Shown: one piece after another, positions 26,111 to 33,857 of the stretch
Numbering within the stretch: position 1 is the stretch's first letter
Layout of the letters: the number at the start of each line of letters is the position of its first letter
NCBI RefSeq assembly: GCF_900116865.1
Contig: NZ_FPCD01000022.1
Location: forward strand, 1 to 47,944
Direction: 5' to 3'
DNA from: Butyrivibrio sp. M55
GTDB lineage: Bacteria > Bacillota > Clostridia > Lachnospirales > Lachnospiraceae
DNA: 47,944 nt
The notes under the pieces: model-generated
Told to the model about the DNA's origin: nothing
What the model saw: only the letters and a program-made list of their open reading frames with translations
The model's database searches: none
Position numbers and translations under genes: made by a program

Positions 26111-26656
26111 ATGAAATATAACAAAATTATTACTTTAAAGAACGGGAAAGAGGCAATTCTTAGAAATGGCGAGTTTGCTGATGGAGAGGCTGTTTTTGTG
26201 AATTTTAATGAGACGCATGCGGAGACGGATTATCTTTTGTCCTATCCTGATGAAAATAGTTTCAATGCGGAGCAGGAGGCGGAGTTTCTTAAGGAGAAGA
26301 CGGAGAGCCCAAATGAGATTGAGATAGCTGCGCTGGTAGATGGCGTAGTTGCAGGAACAGCGGGGATTGAAGCAGTTGGAGCAAAGTATAAGGTTAAGCA
26401 CCGCGCGGAGCTTGGCATCGCTATCTTGAAGGAATATTGGGGCCTTGGTCTTGGAAAGGCGCTCATGGAGGCTTGTATCGAATGCGCCAAGAATGCGGGA
26501 TATGCGCAGCTTGAGCTCAACGTAGTTGCTGAGAATGAGAGAGCTGTGGCGCTGTACAAGAAGATGGGATTTGTGGAATATGGGCGCAATCCCAGAGGGT
26601 TTAACTCGAGAGTGAGCGGGTATCAGGAAGTGGTGTATATGCTGCTGGAGTTGTGA
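26111..26656 (+). CDS. GNAT family N-acetyltransferase
   Basis: 181 residues, starting two bases after the ABC-F stop and so coupled to it. ILKEYWGLGLGKALMEACIE holds the acetyl-CoA loop, and ENERAVALYKKMGFVEYG the C-terminal half. The layout resembles the RimJ/RimL or spermidine acetyltransferase branch. Pairing with an ABC-F gene could point to drug defence but is not proof. Confidence 0.87.
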   Translation: MKYNKIITLKNGKEAILRNGEFADGEAVFVNFNETHAETDYLLSYPDENSFNAEQEAEFLKEKTESPNEIEIAALVDGVVAGTAGIEAVGAKYKVKHRAELGIAILKEYWGLGLGKALMEACIECAKNAGYAQLELNVVAENERAVALYKKMGFVEYGRNPRGFNSRVSGYQEVVYMLLEL

Positions 26657-26693
26657 TTGTTAGGGCGACAGATTTTGGGGTTTTAGGGGAATG

Positions 26694-26838
26694 CCCTGTT
26701 GGGAATACGGGAAATCAGAATACCAACAGGGGAGAAAAGCGCAGATGACCTGTTGTAAAAACAGGAAACTGGAATATCAACAGGGAATTTAGGCAGAAAT
26801 ACCCTGTTGGAAATGCAAGAACCTAGAATACCAACAGG
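26694..26838 (+). repeat. three hairpin units with 54-bp period
   Basis: CCTGTTG starts at 26695, 26749 and 26803, exactly 54 bp apart. The units are 26694-26731, 26749-26784 and 26802-26838, each opening (C)CCTGTTG(G) and closing with the complementary (C)CAACAGG. The cores are A-rich. Unit length (36-38 nt), period and spacer length match the array at 17729-18410, although the arms differ. Confidence 0.88.
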
Positions 26839-26856
26839 CAGAAAGGAAAGACTAAT

Positions 26857-27066
26857 ATGTATGTTATATTTAGGAATCAAAGATTAAGCTACGTAGAAGA
26901 TTTTCACGGAGAGGAAGTTCTTTGGATTACGGATCCATCGCAAATTCATATGGAATATATGAAATTTGTCGGAGGATATCCTAATGAATATTGCATTTAT
27001 TTAAAAGATCTTTCCGCTGAAGAACAAGCTGATATAAGAAAACAGATTAATAAAAAAGACATCTAA
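26857..27066 (+). CDS. small protein of unknown function
   Basis: 69 residues, soluble, with FRNQRLSYVEDFHGEEVLWI and a charged C-terminal helix ending NKKDI. AGGAAAG precedes the ATG and the next gene begins 15 bases after the stop, so it is probably a real cistron. I do not recognise the family. Confidence 0.6.
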   Translation: MYVIFRNQRLSYVEDFHGEEVLWITDPSQIHMEYMKFVGGYPNEYCIYLKDLSAEEQADIRKQINKKDI

Positions 27067-27081
27067 AGGGGAAAAGAAATA

Positions 27082-27966
27082 ATGGAATATAGCGAAGTAC
27101 AGAAGATAACTATCGAATCAAATTACAGAGACAATGCTTCGCTCAGAAAATCCTTAAATAAGCTGGCCGGAAAAGTTTTCGGTGGGCTGAACTTTGAAGA
27201 CTGGTATCAAAACGGCTTTTGGAAAGATAATTACATTCCATATTCGGTTGTGGATGATGGAAAAGTTGTAGCGAATATTTCGGTGAATACTTGCGATATG
27301 AATTATGATGGCAGAATTGTAAAGCTCATCCAGCTTGGAACTGTAATGACCGATCCTGACTATAGGGGTAGAGGATATGCAAGGATGCTGATGGAAAAGA
27401 TTATTGAAGACTACGAAAACAAAGTTGATGGAATATATCTTTTTGCAAATGATTCTGTCGTTGATTTCTATCCCAAGTTTGGTTTTCGTAAGAGTAGTGA
27501 ATTTCAGTATAGCAAGGGTGTGAAGATAGATTTAGATTGGACTGCGCAGCTTGTTCCAATGGCGGAAAAGAGAGATTGGGATAAAATGGTGCAGGTACTT
27601 AATGAAAACGAGCAGAATGCCAAGATGTACATGGTTTCTAACGCGGGACTTTATATGTTTTATCTGTCTCAGTTTATGCAGGAGAATACTTTTTACATTG
27701 CGGATTGCGACACCTATGCGATTGCAGAAATCGAGGGTGATACGTTGATTCTTCACGCTGTTACCGGTAGTGGCGAGCTTGATCGTGTGATAGCTTCCTT
27801 TGGAAAAGGAATAAAGAAAGTCATTCTCGCATTTACACCGAATGATTCAACAGGTTATGATAAAAGCGTGGTTATCGAGGAAGATACGCATCTTTTTGTA
27901 AGAGGCAAGTTCTTCGACAATACAAATGAAGATGAGTTTATGTTTCAGGCGATAACGCATGCTTGA
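27082..27966 (+). CDS. GNAT acetyltransferase with C-terminal extension
   Basis: 294 residues. The GNAT core is in the first half (GTVMTDPDYRGRGYARMLM holds the acetyl-CoA loop, then VVDFYPKFGF). A second domain of about 150 residues may be a degenerate GNAT or sterol-carrier-like partner, as in Eis-type enzymes, though it is shorter than Eis. AAGGGG precedes the ATG. Substrate unknown. Confidence 0.82.
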   Translation: MEYSEVQKITIESNYRDNASLRKSLNKLAGKVFGGLNFEDWYQNGFWKDNYIPYSVVDDGKVVANISVNTCDMNYDGRIVKLIQLGTVMTDPDYRGRGYARMLMEKIIEDYENKVDGIYLFANDSVVDFYPKFGFRKSSEFQYSKGVKIDLDWTAQLVPMAEKRDWDKMVQVLNENEQNAKMYMVSNAGLYMFYLSQFMQENTFYIADCDTYAIAEIEGDTLILHAVTGSGELDRVIASFGKGIKKVILAFTPNDSTGYDKSVVIEEDTHLFVRGKFFDNTNEDEFMFQAITHA

Positions 27967-27998
27967 TATCGCTTTGATAGTACCAATAGGGAGTCTTT

Positions 27999-28463
27999 AT
28001 GTCAGACAACATAGTTTATAAATGGACAGACGGAAGTAACAAGGATTTTCAGGAGTTTTATAAAAAGACAGAGGAGTATTACAGCAAGATTGTAGGCGGA
28101 ATAGAGAACAGAAGAGCTTTTGTGCCATACAACCATTCGGACGGAATACCCAATGTGCTTATTGCGTATATGGATGATGTTGCTGTTGCATGTGCTGGAT
28201 TTAAGTCATATTCGGAAGATGATGCTGAAATTAAGCGTGTGTGGGTAGAACCAAGCTGCAGAGGCAGGCACATTGCCAAAAGTCTAATGAATCAAATTGA
28301 AGACAGAGCTCAGAAACTTGGATATAAAAGAGCGATTCTTCAAACAAGAGAGATAATGGCTGATGCTGTTGGGCTATATGAGAAGCTTGGTTACAGCAAA
28401 ATTGAGAAATATCCGCCATATGATAATCTGGTCGGTGCGGTGTGCATGGCAAAAGAGCTGTAA
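27999..28463 (+). CDS. GNAT family N-acetyltransferase
   Basis: 154 residues. VWVEPSCRGRHIAKSLMNQIE is the acetyl-CoA binding segment and VGLYEKLGYSKI the C-terminal motif. AGGGAG precedes the ATG. It follows another GNAT gene by 32 bases. Confidence 0.86.
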   Translation: MSDNIVYKWTDGSNKDFQEFYKKTEEYYSKIVGGIENRRAFVPYNHSDGIPNVLIAYMDDVAVACAGFKSYSEDDAEIKRVWVEPSCRGRHIAKSLMNQIEDRAQKLGYKRAILQTREIMADAVGLYEKLGYSKIEKYPPYDNLVGAVCMAKEL

Positions 28464-28491
28464 AGTAATCTGCATATAAATAGCGCAATAA

Positions 28492-28520
28492 TGGACCACA
28501 AACCCCGTCCCCTAGGACCA
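28492..28520 (-). repeat. dispersed GGACC-ended repeat, copy 3
   Basis: 29 bp from TGGACCACAAACCCC to CCTAGGACCA, in the opposite orientation to copies 1 and 2 and identical to copy 5. It lies in the leader of the MATE gene and is open in frame with it, so start prediction can be misled. Confidence 0.9.
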
Positions 28521-28550
28521 AAAGGGGCGGAATCAACGAAAGAGGAACTC

Positions 28551-29915
28551 ATGGAAGATAAGAAATTTCTTTTTGAAAAAGATAATATACCGCATGCGCT
28601 GGGAGTGATGGCGCTTCCGGCAATTGCGAGTCAGTTAATTGCGCTTATATATAACCTTGCGGATACGTGGTTTGTCGGAAGGACGAATAATCCGTACATG
28701 GTGGCGGCTTGTTCTTTGGTGATGCCGATTTATATGCTGACAATTGTGATATCAAATATCTTTGGAGTCGGCGGAGGTACGCTTATTGCGCGCCTTATCG
28801 GTGCGGGAAATGACGAAGAAGCATCGAAAGTGTCAGCGGCCTGTATATGGATGGCGCTCGGAGTCGGATGTCTTTTCTCGTTACTTAGTTTGATAGGGAT
28901 GACGAAGATACTTGTTTTTCTTGGGGCGAGCGAAAACGTGCTTGAATTTTCCAAGCAGTACATGCTTTTTGTGGTTGTTATCGGCGGCGTTCCGTTTATA
29001 TTCAGCAGCACGGTTTCTTCAATGCTAAGAAGCATAGGGCTTTCGGCAAAAGCATCGTTTGGCCTTAGTATGGGCGGCGTGCTTAATACGGTGCTTGATC
29101 CTATTTTTATGTTTGTGATTTTGCCTGACGGAAAGCAGGTTATGGGCGCTGCGCTTGCGACTATGCTCAGTAACATCGTGGTTTCGGTATACTTTATTGT
29201 GACTTACAATAAGGCGGGAAAAGAAACTATTCTAAGATTTAAGACAAACAGCGAATATCCTTCAAAAGAGTCTTTTTCTTCAATATTCGGAGTGGGAATT
29301 CCTGCGGCTGTGGGAGTGCTTCTTTTTGACCTGTGTACGATTGTGATAAATCGCCTGTCAGCGTCGTACGGCGATGTTGAGCTGGCTGCCATCGGAATTG
29401 TGCTGAAAGCTGAGCGCCTGCCGCTTAATATCGGAATCGGAATATGCATGGGCATGGTGCCGCTTATCGCGTACAGCTATTCTTCGGGCGACAGAAAAAG
29501 AATGGACGGAATCTTCAGATTCGGCAGAGTAGTGGGGCTTGCGATAGGCGTTGTGAGTGTGGTCTTGTATTATGCATTCGCGCCTTTGATTATGAGGGCG
29601 TTTATCGGGGATCCCGATACAGTGCGCTTCGGAACGCAGTTCCTTCGTGCGAGGTGTTTTGCGACGCCGCTGATGTTCCTTTGCTTTTCGATGGTTCATT
29701 TTGCGCAGGCAATCGGGCGCGGAAAAGAATCTTTTTGGCTTGCCGTGATAAGACAGATTGTCTTTAACATCCCCATCCTGATCTTGTTTAACCGTCTGTT
29801 TGGAATGACGGGAATCGTGTGGACGCAGGCTGTTGCGGATATGTTTACGGTCATTGCTTCGTACATTATTTATGCAAGGATAAGGAAGCATGAAGGCTGG
29901 CCGCCGGGAGTGTGA
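28551..29915 (+). CDS. MATE family efflux transporter
   Basis: About 454 residues with twelve membrane helices in two MatE halves. The YNLADTWFVGR segment is the signature of the bacterial NorM/DinF-like group. It exports cationic drugs or metabolites with Na+ or H+. ATG 28551 with GAGGAA upstream is the start; in-frame codons further upstream come from the dispersed repeat. Substrate unknown. Confidence 0.92.
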   Translation: MEDKKFLFEKDNIPHALGVMALPAIASQLIALIYNLADTWFVGRTNNPYMVAACSLVMPIYMLTIVISNIFGVGGGTLIARLIGAGNDEEASKVSAACIWMALGVGCLFSLLSLIGMTKILVFLGASENVLEFSKQYMLFVVVIGGVPFIFSSTVSSMLRSIGLSAKASFGLSMGGVLNTVLDPIFMFVILPDGKQVMGAALATMLSNIVVSVYFIVTYNKAGKETILRFKTNSEYPSKESFSSIFGVGIPAAVGVLLFDLCTIVINRLSASYGDVELAAIGIVLKAERLPLNIGIGICMGMVPLIAYSYSSGDRKRMDGIFRFGRVVGLAIGVVSVVLYYAFAPLIMRAFIGDPDTVRFGTQFLRARCFATPLMFLCFSMVHFAQAIGRGKESFWLAVIRQIVFNIPILILFNRLFGMTGIVWTQAVADMFTVIASYIIYARIRKHEGWPPGV

Positions 29916-29921
29916 CAGAGT

Positions 29922-30797
29922 ATGAAGATTTTGGTTGTTGGTGGAACAAGATTTTTTGGCATTCCTATGGTGAATGCGCTTATAAATGCGGGGCATGATG
30001 TGACGGTCGCGACGCGCGGGAATAATGCGCTTAGTTTTTGCGGGAGCGTTAGGCATATTGTTATGGACAGGACTGATACGGAAAGTGTCAAAAGAGCTGT
30101 AGGTGACGTGAGCTTCGATGTGGTAATTGACAAGGTTGCGTACAGTTCAAATGATGTGAGAGCTCTTTTGCCCAATATCAAGTGCGATAGGTATATTCAG
30201 ATGTCGACGTGCTCGGTTTATGCGGAAGATACGCTGCTTATCGGGGAAAAAGAGTTTGATGCGGCTGCACATCCGCTGGTTTGGGCGGACAGAACGCAGG
30301 ATTATGGCGAGTCCAAGAGGCAGGCGGAAAGAGCGGCTTATGAGTTTATGGATGCGGAAAAATGCGTGTTTGTCAGGTATCCCATCGTGCTGGGCGAGAA
30401 TGACTATACCGGAAGGCTTCGGTTTTATGTGGAGCATATCATGAATGAGTTGCCGATGTTCGTGGATGACCTTGATTATGGGATTTCTTTTATCCATGAA
30501 AAGGAAGCAGGCGAGTTTATCGCGTTTCTTGCAGGTGCCGATGTGTGCGGGCCGATAAATGGCTGCTCTAAGGGAATTGTCAAGATTTCTGAGCTTATCG
30601 GTTATATTGAAAAGAAAACCGGAAAGGCTGCGGTTTACAGCAAAGATGGTGACGTGGCTCCTTATAATGGACTTGAAAATGACATGAGCCTTGATACGCA
30701 GAAAGCGCGGGCGCTGGGATTTGAGTTTTCAGAGCTTGGCGACTGGATTTATGAGCTGATGGATTATGAGATTGATATGGTGGAGAGGTGTGTATGA
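29922..30797 (+). CDS. NAD-dependent epimerase/dehydratase (SDR family)
   Basis: 291 residues of the extended short-chain dehydrogenase type. The cofactor loop is GGTRFFG near the N-terminus. The active-site pattern is unusual: the normal Tyr-x3-Lys appears as YGESKRQAE. It begins six bases after the MATE stop and overlaps crcB through ATGA, so it belongs to that operon. The substrate is probably a nucleotide sugar or similar. Confidence 0.85.
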   Translation: MKILVVGGTRFFGIPMVNALINAGHDVTVATRGNNALSFCGSVRHIVMDRTDTESVKRAVGDVSFDVVIDKVAYSSNDVRALLPNIKCDRYIQMSTCSVYAEDTLLIGEKEFDAAAHPLVWADRTQDYGESKRQAERAAYEFMDAEKCVFVRYPIVLGENDYTGRLRFYVEHIMNELPMFVDDLDYGISFIHEKEAGEFIAFLAGADVCGPINGCSKGIVKISELIGYIEKKTGKAAVYSKDGDVAPYNGLENDMSLDTQKARALGFEFSELGDWIYELMDYEIDMVERCV

Positions 30798-31162
30798 ATT
30801 TTTTGTTTGTTGCTCTCGGAGGAGCTTTGGGAGCGGTGCTAAGATATGCGATAAGTCTTATTCCGGTTAAATCCGGATTTCCGATACTGACGCTTGTTAC
30901 GAATATTTTAGGTGCAGTTTTGATCGGATTTATCGTAGGGCTTGCCGATAACCATGAGGGTATATCGGGAAATACTGTTCTTTTCTGGAAAACGGGAGTG
31001 TGCGGAGGCTTTACGACGTTTTCCACGTTTTCGCTTGAGGCGGTCAATCTTTTTGAAAAGAAGCAGTATGGCGCAGGTGGAGTGTATGTGGCGCTTAGTT
31101 TTGCGTGCTGTATTGTCGGCGTGATCTGCGGCAAGAGGCTTGCGGCGCTTGTAAAAGGGTGA
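30794..31162 (+). CDS. crcB: fluoride channel CrcB/Fluc
   Basis: 123 residues, four membrane helices. GGALGAVLRY, the TNILGA segment and GGFTTFSTFS are the Fluc pore and Na-site motifs. Only one copy is present, so it would form a homodimer rather than the paired heterodimer of some Firmicutes. The start overlaps the upstream stop (ATGA). I see no fluoride riboswitch at the operon front. Confidence 0.93.
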   Translation: MNFLFVALGGALGAVLRYAISLIPVKSGFPILTLVTNILGAVLIGFIVGLADNHEGISGNTVLFWKTGVCGGFTTFSTFSLEAVNLFEKKQYGAGGVYVALSFACCIVGVICGKRLAALVKG

Positions 31163-31167
31163 TAAGC

Positions 31168-31323
31168 ATGGATAAAAAGAACCAGGATAAGAAACTGAAA
31201 GAAATTGAGCTCAAGCAGAATAAGTATGCGGATAAGATATCAGCGGTTTCTGCGGAGCAACTGGCTAAGGCACTTGAGACTCTCATGGCAAAAGATAAAG
31301 ACAAGGATAAGGACAAGAGATGA
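31168..31323 (+). CDS. small lysine-rich protein of unknown function
   Basis: 51 residues, very charged, with KKNQDKKLKEIELKQNKY at the start and a KDKDKDKDKR tail. It starts five bases after crcB with AGGGTGAT upstream, and its stop overlaps the next ATG by four bases. This embedding in the operon supports it as a real cistron in spite of its low complexity. Confidence 0.65.
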   Translation: MDKKNQDKKLKEIELKQNKYADKISAVSAEQLAKALETLMAKDKDKDKDKR

Positions 31324-32093
31324 GACAGTATATTGTAGATGCATTTACAGACAAGCTTTTTCATGGAAATCAGGCGGCAGTTTGTGTTTTGGATAAGTGG
31401 TTGCCTGAAGAACTTATGATGAATATTACCAGGGAGAATAATTTTTCGGAGACGGCATTTGCCGTGAAATCCAATGACGGATATGATCTCCGCTGGTTTA
31501 CGCCTAGGGGAGAAATCAATTTGTGCGGACATGCGACGTTGGCGACGGCGTTTGTTCTTTTTAACTATTATGAGAAGAACGTGGATAACATTACCTTTCA
31601 TACCATGAGCGGTGATCTGTTCATTCATAGGCAGCAGGACGAGATTGTCATGGATTTTCCGGCATATCGGCTGAACGAAACGTCTGTTACGACGCAGATG
31701 ACTAAGGCAATGGGACATGAGCCGTTGAAGGCGTTCATAGACAGGGATCTTATGCTTGTTTATGAAGATGAAAAAATAATTCGTGAGATGTCGCCTGATT
31801 TTGGTGAGATGATTCAACTTGATGGCGATGGAGTTGGTGTTACGGCTCCGGGAAAAGAGTATGATTGTGTTTCAAGATTTTTTACCCCGAAAGATAAGGT
31901 AAATGAAGATCCTGTTACCGGTTCCGCTCACTGCATGATTGCGCCGTATTGGGCAGAGCAACTTGGAAAAAAAGAAATTCACGCGTATCAGGCATCTGAA
32001 CGAGGAGGCAAGCTTGAATGCAGATTGCAGGGCAATAGAGTGGTGATTTCAGGCAAGGCGGTGTTGTACTCTGTGAGTGAATTATTTGTGTAG
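31320..32093 (+). CDS. PhzF family isomerase/epimerase-like protein
   Basis: 257 residues. VDAFTDKLFHGNQAAV at the N-terminus, the catalytic Glu in NNFSETAF, LRWFTPRGEINLCGHATLA, and DPVTGSAHC in the second half are the PhzF/diaminopimelate-epimerase-fold signatures. PhzF itself works in phenazine synthesis, but no other phz gene is here, so the reaction is unknown. It overlaps the small Lys-rich gene (ATGA). Confidence 0.9.
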   Translation: MRQYIVDAFTDKLFHGNQAAVCVLDKWLPEELMMNITRENNFSETAFAVKSNDGYDLRWFTPRGEINLCGHATLATAFVLFNYYEKNVDNITFHTMSGDLFIHRQQDEIVMDFPAYRLNETSVTTQMTKAMGHEPLKAFIDRDLMLVYEDEKIIREMSPDFGEMIQLDGDGVGVTAPGKEYDCVSRFFTPKDKVNEDPVTGSAHCMIAPYWAEQLGKKEIHAYQASERGGKLECRLQGNRVVISGKAVLYSVSELFV

Positions 32094-32106
32094 GAGATGG
32101 CAAACT

Positions 32107-32481
32107 ATGAAAAGAGAACTTGGTATAGCAAGGTGCGGATTGGCGTGTTGTCTTTGCAGTGAGAACAATCATTGTGGAGGTTGTGACTCAGGTGAGTGCC
32201 CGGGAGATGCTTGGTGCGAGAATAGGAAGTGCTCTAAAGATAAGAATTACGGGCATTGCTACGATTGCGACAGCGACTGCAAAAAAGGAATGTTTGGCAA
32301 GATAAAGCCGTATGGATTTACGCTTTTTGTAAAGAGATACGGAGAGGAAGAGCTCCTTGACTGCCTAGAAAGGAATGAGCGAAACGGCATAGTCTATCAC
32401 AGGGAAGGTATTATTGGAGACTATGACGATTTTGATGATGTTGAGGAATTGATACGATTTATTAAGACGGGTAAAAAATGA
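32107..32481 (+). CDS. DUF3795-like cysteine-rich protein
   Basis: 124 residues. RCGLACCLCSENNHCGGC, then CPGDAWCENRKC and CYDCDSDC, give over a dozen Cys in the first 65 residues, the zinc- or cluster-binding style of DUF3795. The C-terminus is acidic and helical. The stop TGA lies inside copy 4 of the dispersed repeat. GGAGATGG precedes ATG 32107. Function unknown. Confidence 0.8.
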   Translation: MKRELGIARCGLACCLCSENNHCGGCDSGECPGDAWCENRKCSKDKNYGHCYDCDSDCKKGMFGKIKPYGFTLFVKRYGEEELLDCLERNERNGIVYHREGIIGDYDDFDDVEELIRFIKTGKK

Positions 32482-32507
32482 ACCACAACCCCCGTCCCCA
32501 TGGACCA
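32479..32507 (-). repeat. dispersed GGACC-ended repeat, copy 4
   Basis: TGAACCACAACCCCC to CCATGGACCA, 29 bp. Its first three bases are the TGA stop of the DUF3795-like gene. Confidence 0.85.
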
Positions 32508-32521
32508 TAGAGGATTAAAAA

Positions 32522-33289
32522 ATGACTAACAAAGAAATACTGGAAATAGCGCTTCGGCAGTCGGCGGAAGACAACGGTTGCCGCGCGGAGGATTTTTTAT
32601 CGGATAAAAATGTTGTTGTTCCGTTCATGCTTGGAAAGAAGGCGCGCAAGTACTACAAGGAGCCGATAACGTGCAATTTCGTAACGTACGGTAATAACGT
32701 GGTTGCGGCTACATCAGATGAAGTGGCGGATATTGTAAAAGAGTACATCGATAAGTTTGAGTTTTATCACTGTTTTGAGACGCCAAATATGAATTGGCTA
32801 AGTGAGAGGATTGAGAAGCTTGGGCATAAGGTATGTTTTATGGCGGAGTTCTTTTTGCCCGATATCGAAAAGATGCCGGAGCTTGAGTGTCCATACGCTA
32901 CGAGAATTCTGGGACCTGAGGATTTCAAGGCGTTGTATCTTCCGCAGTGGAGCAATGCGCTTTGCAGTGCGCGAAAGGAACTCGATGTTCTTGGAATGGG
33001 CGCGTATGATGGCGATAAGCTTGTGGGATTTGCAGGGGCTTCTGCGGACTGCGACGATATGTGGCAGATAGGAGTGGACGTCCTTCCGGAGTATAGGCGG
33101 AATGGAATAGCGTCGGCTCTTACTAATATGCTGGCAAAAGAGATACTTAAACGTGGCAAGGTTCCGTTCTATTGCTGCGCGTGGTCGAATGTAAGGTCGG
33201 CAAGAAATGCGATAAGGAGCGGATTTGCGCCCTCGTGGGTTGAAGTAACGGTTAAGCCTGCGGAGGTTGTGGACGGGATGAATAAATGA
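32522..33289 (+). CDS. GNAT family acetyltransferase
   Basis: 255 residues. The GNAT core is in the C-terminal half: IGVDVLPEYRRNGIASALTN is the acetyl-CoA loop and SARNAIRSGF the closing motif. The N-terminal ~110 residues are a diverged second lobe. Its stop overlaps the next gene (ATGA), which is another GNAT. Substrate unknown. Confidence 0.83.
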   Translation: MTNKEILEIALRQSAEDNGCRAEDFLSDKNVVVPFMLGKKARKYYKEPITCNFVTYGNNVVAATSDEVADIVKEYIDKFEFYHCFETPNMNWLSERIEKLGHKVCFMAEFFLPDIEKMPELECPYATRILGPEDFKALYLPQWSNALCSARKELDVLGMGAYDGDKLVGFAGASADCDDMWQIGVDVLPEYRRNGIASALTNMLAKEILKRGKVPFYCCAWSNVRSARNAIRSGFAPSWVEVTVKPAEVVDGMNK

Positions 33290-33804
33290 CAACAATGGAA
33301 AGGACTATAGACTTGGAAAAAGAATATAAAATTGTAACAGCCACGGAAGAAGATCGTGAGGAGATATTGGCGCTTTATAAAGCGCAGATTGGAAGGGAAC
33401 TTTGCCCGTGGGATGAGTATTATCCGTCGAATGAAACGATTGATGCGGATTTTGCGCGTGACGGCCTGTTTGTATTAAAGGAAGACGGGATTATAAAAGC
33501 TGCAATTTCCATAGATGAAGATGAAGAAGTTAACAGACTTCCCTGTTGGGATAAGAATCTCGAACCTGAGGGAGAGCTTGCGAGGCTTGCGGTTCTTCCT
33601 GCGGAGCAGAATAAGGGACTTGCAAGGATAATGCTTAAGCATGGCATGGAGGAACTTAAGAGACGCGGATGTAACGGAATACACATACTTGTCGGTAAGT
33701 ACAATACCAAGGCAATCCGCTCATATGCGGTGTTTGGATTTAACGAAGTGGGGGAGTGCCACTTATACGATCAGGATTTCTTATGTTACGAAAAAGAGCT
33801 GTGA
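33286..33804 (+). CDS. GNAT family N-acetyltransferase
   Basis: 172 residues, translationally coupled to the GNAT gene upstream. LARLAVLPAEQNKGLARIML and TKAIRSYAVFGF are the diagnostic segments. An in-frame ATG three codons later is also possible. The pair may act on related substrates. Confidence 0.83.
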   Translation: MTTMERTIDLEKEYKIVTATEEDREEILALYKAQIGRELCPWDEYYPSNETIDADFARDGLFVLKEDGIIKAAISIDEDEEVNRLPCWDKNLEPEGELARLAVLPAEQNKGLARIMLKHGMEELKRRGCNGIHILVGKYNTKAIRSYAVFGFNEVGECHLYDQDFLCYEKEL

Positions 33805-33857
33805 CGTGATTCGGAAGATAAAGTATAACTGATAAATGTTTTGAAAGGGATTTTTTT

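Noticed and set aside
30600..30800. Fluoride riboswitch for crcB
   Set aside because: crcB starts inside the stop codon of the previous gene, and no matching pseudoknot-type leader is visible.
31320..32093. Phenazine biosynthesis cluster
   Set aside because: Only a PhzF-fold protein is present. This family is widespread and mostly unrelated to phenazines.
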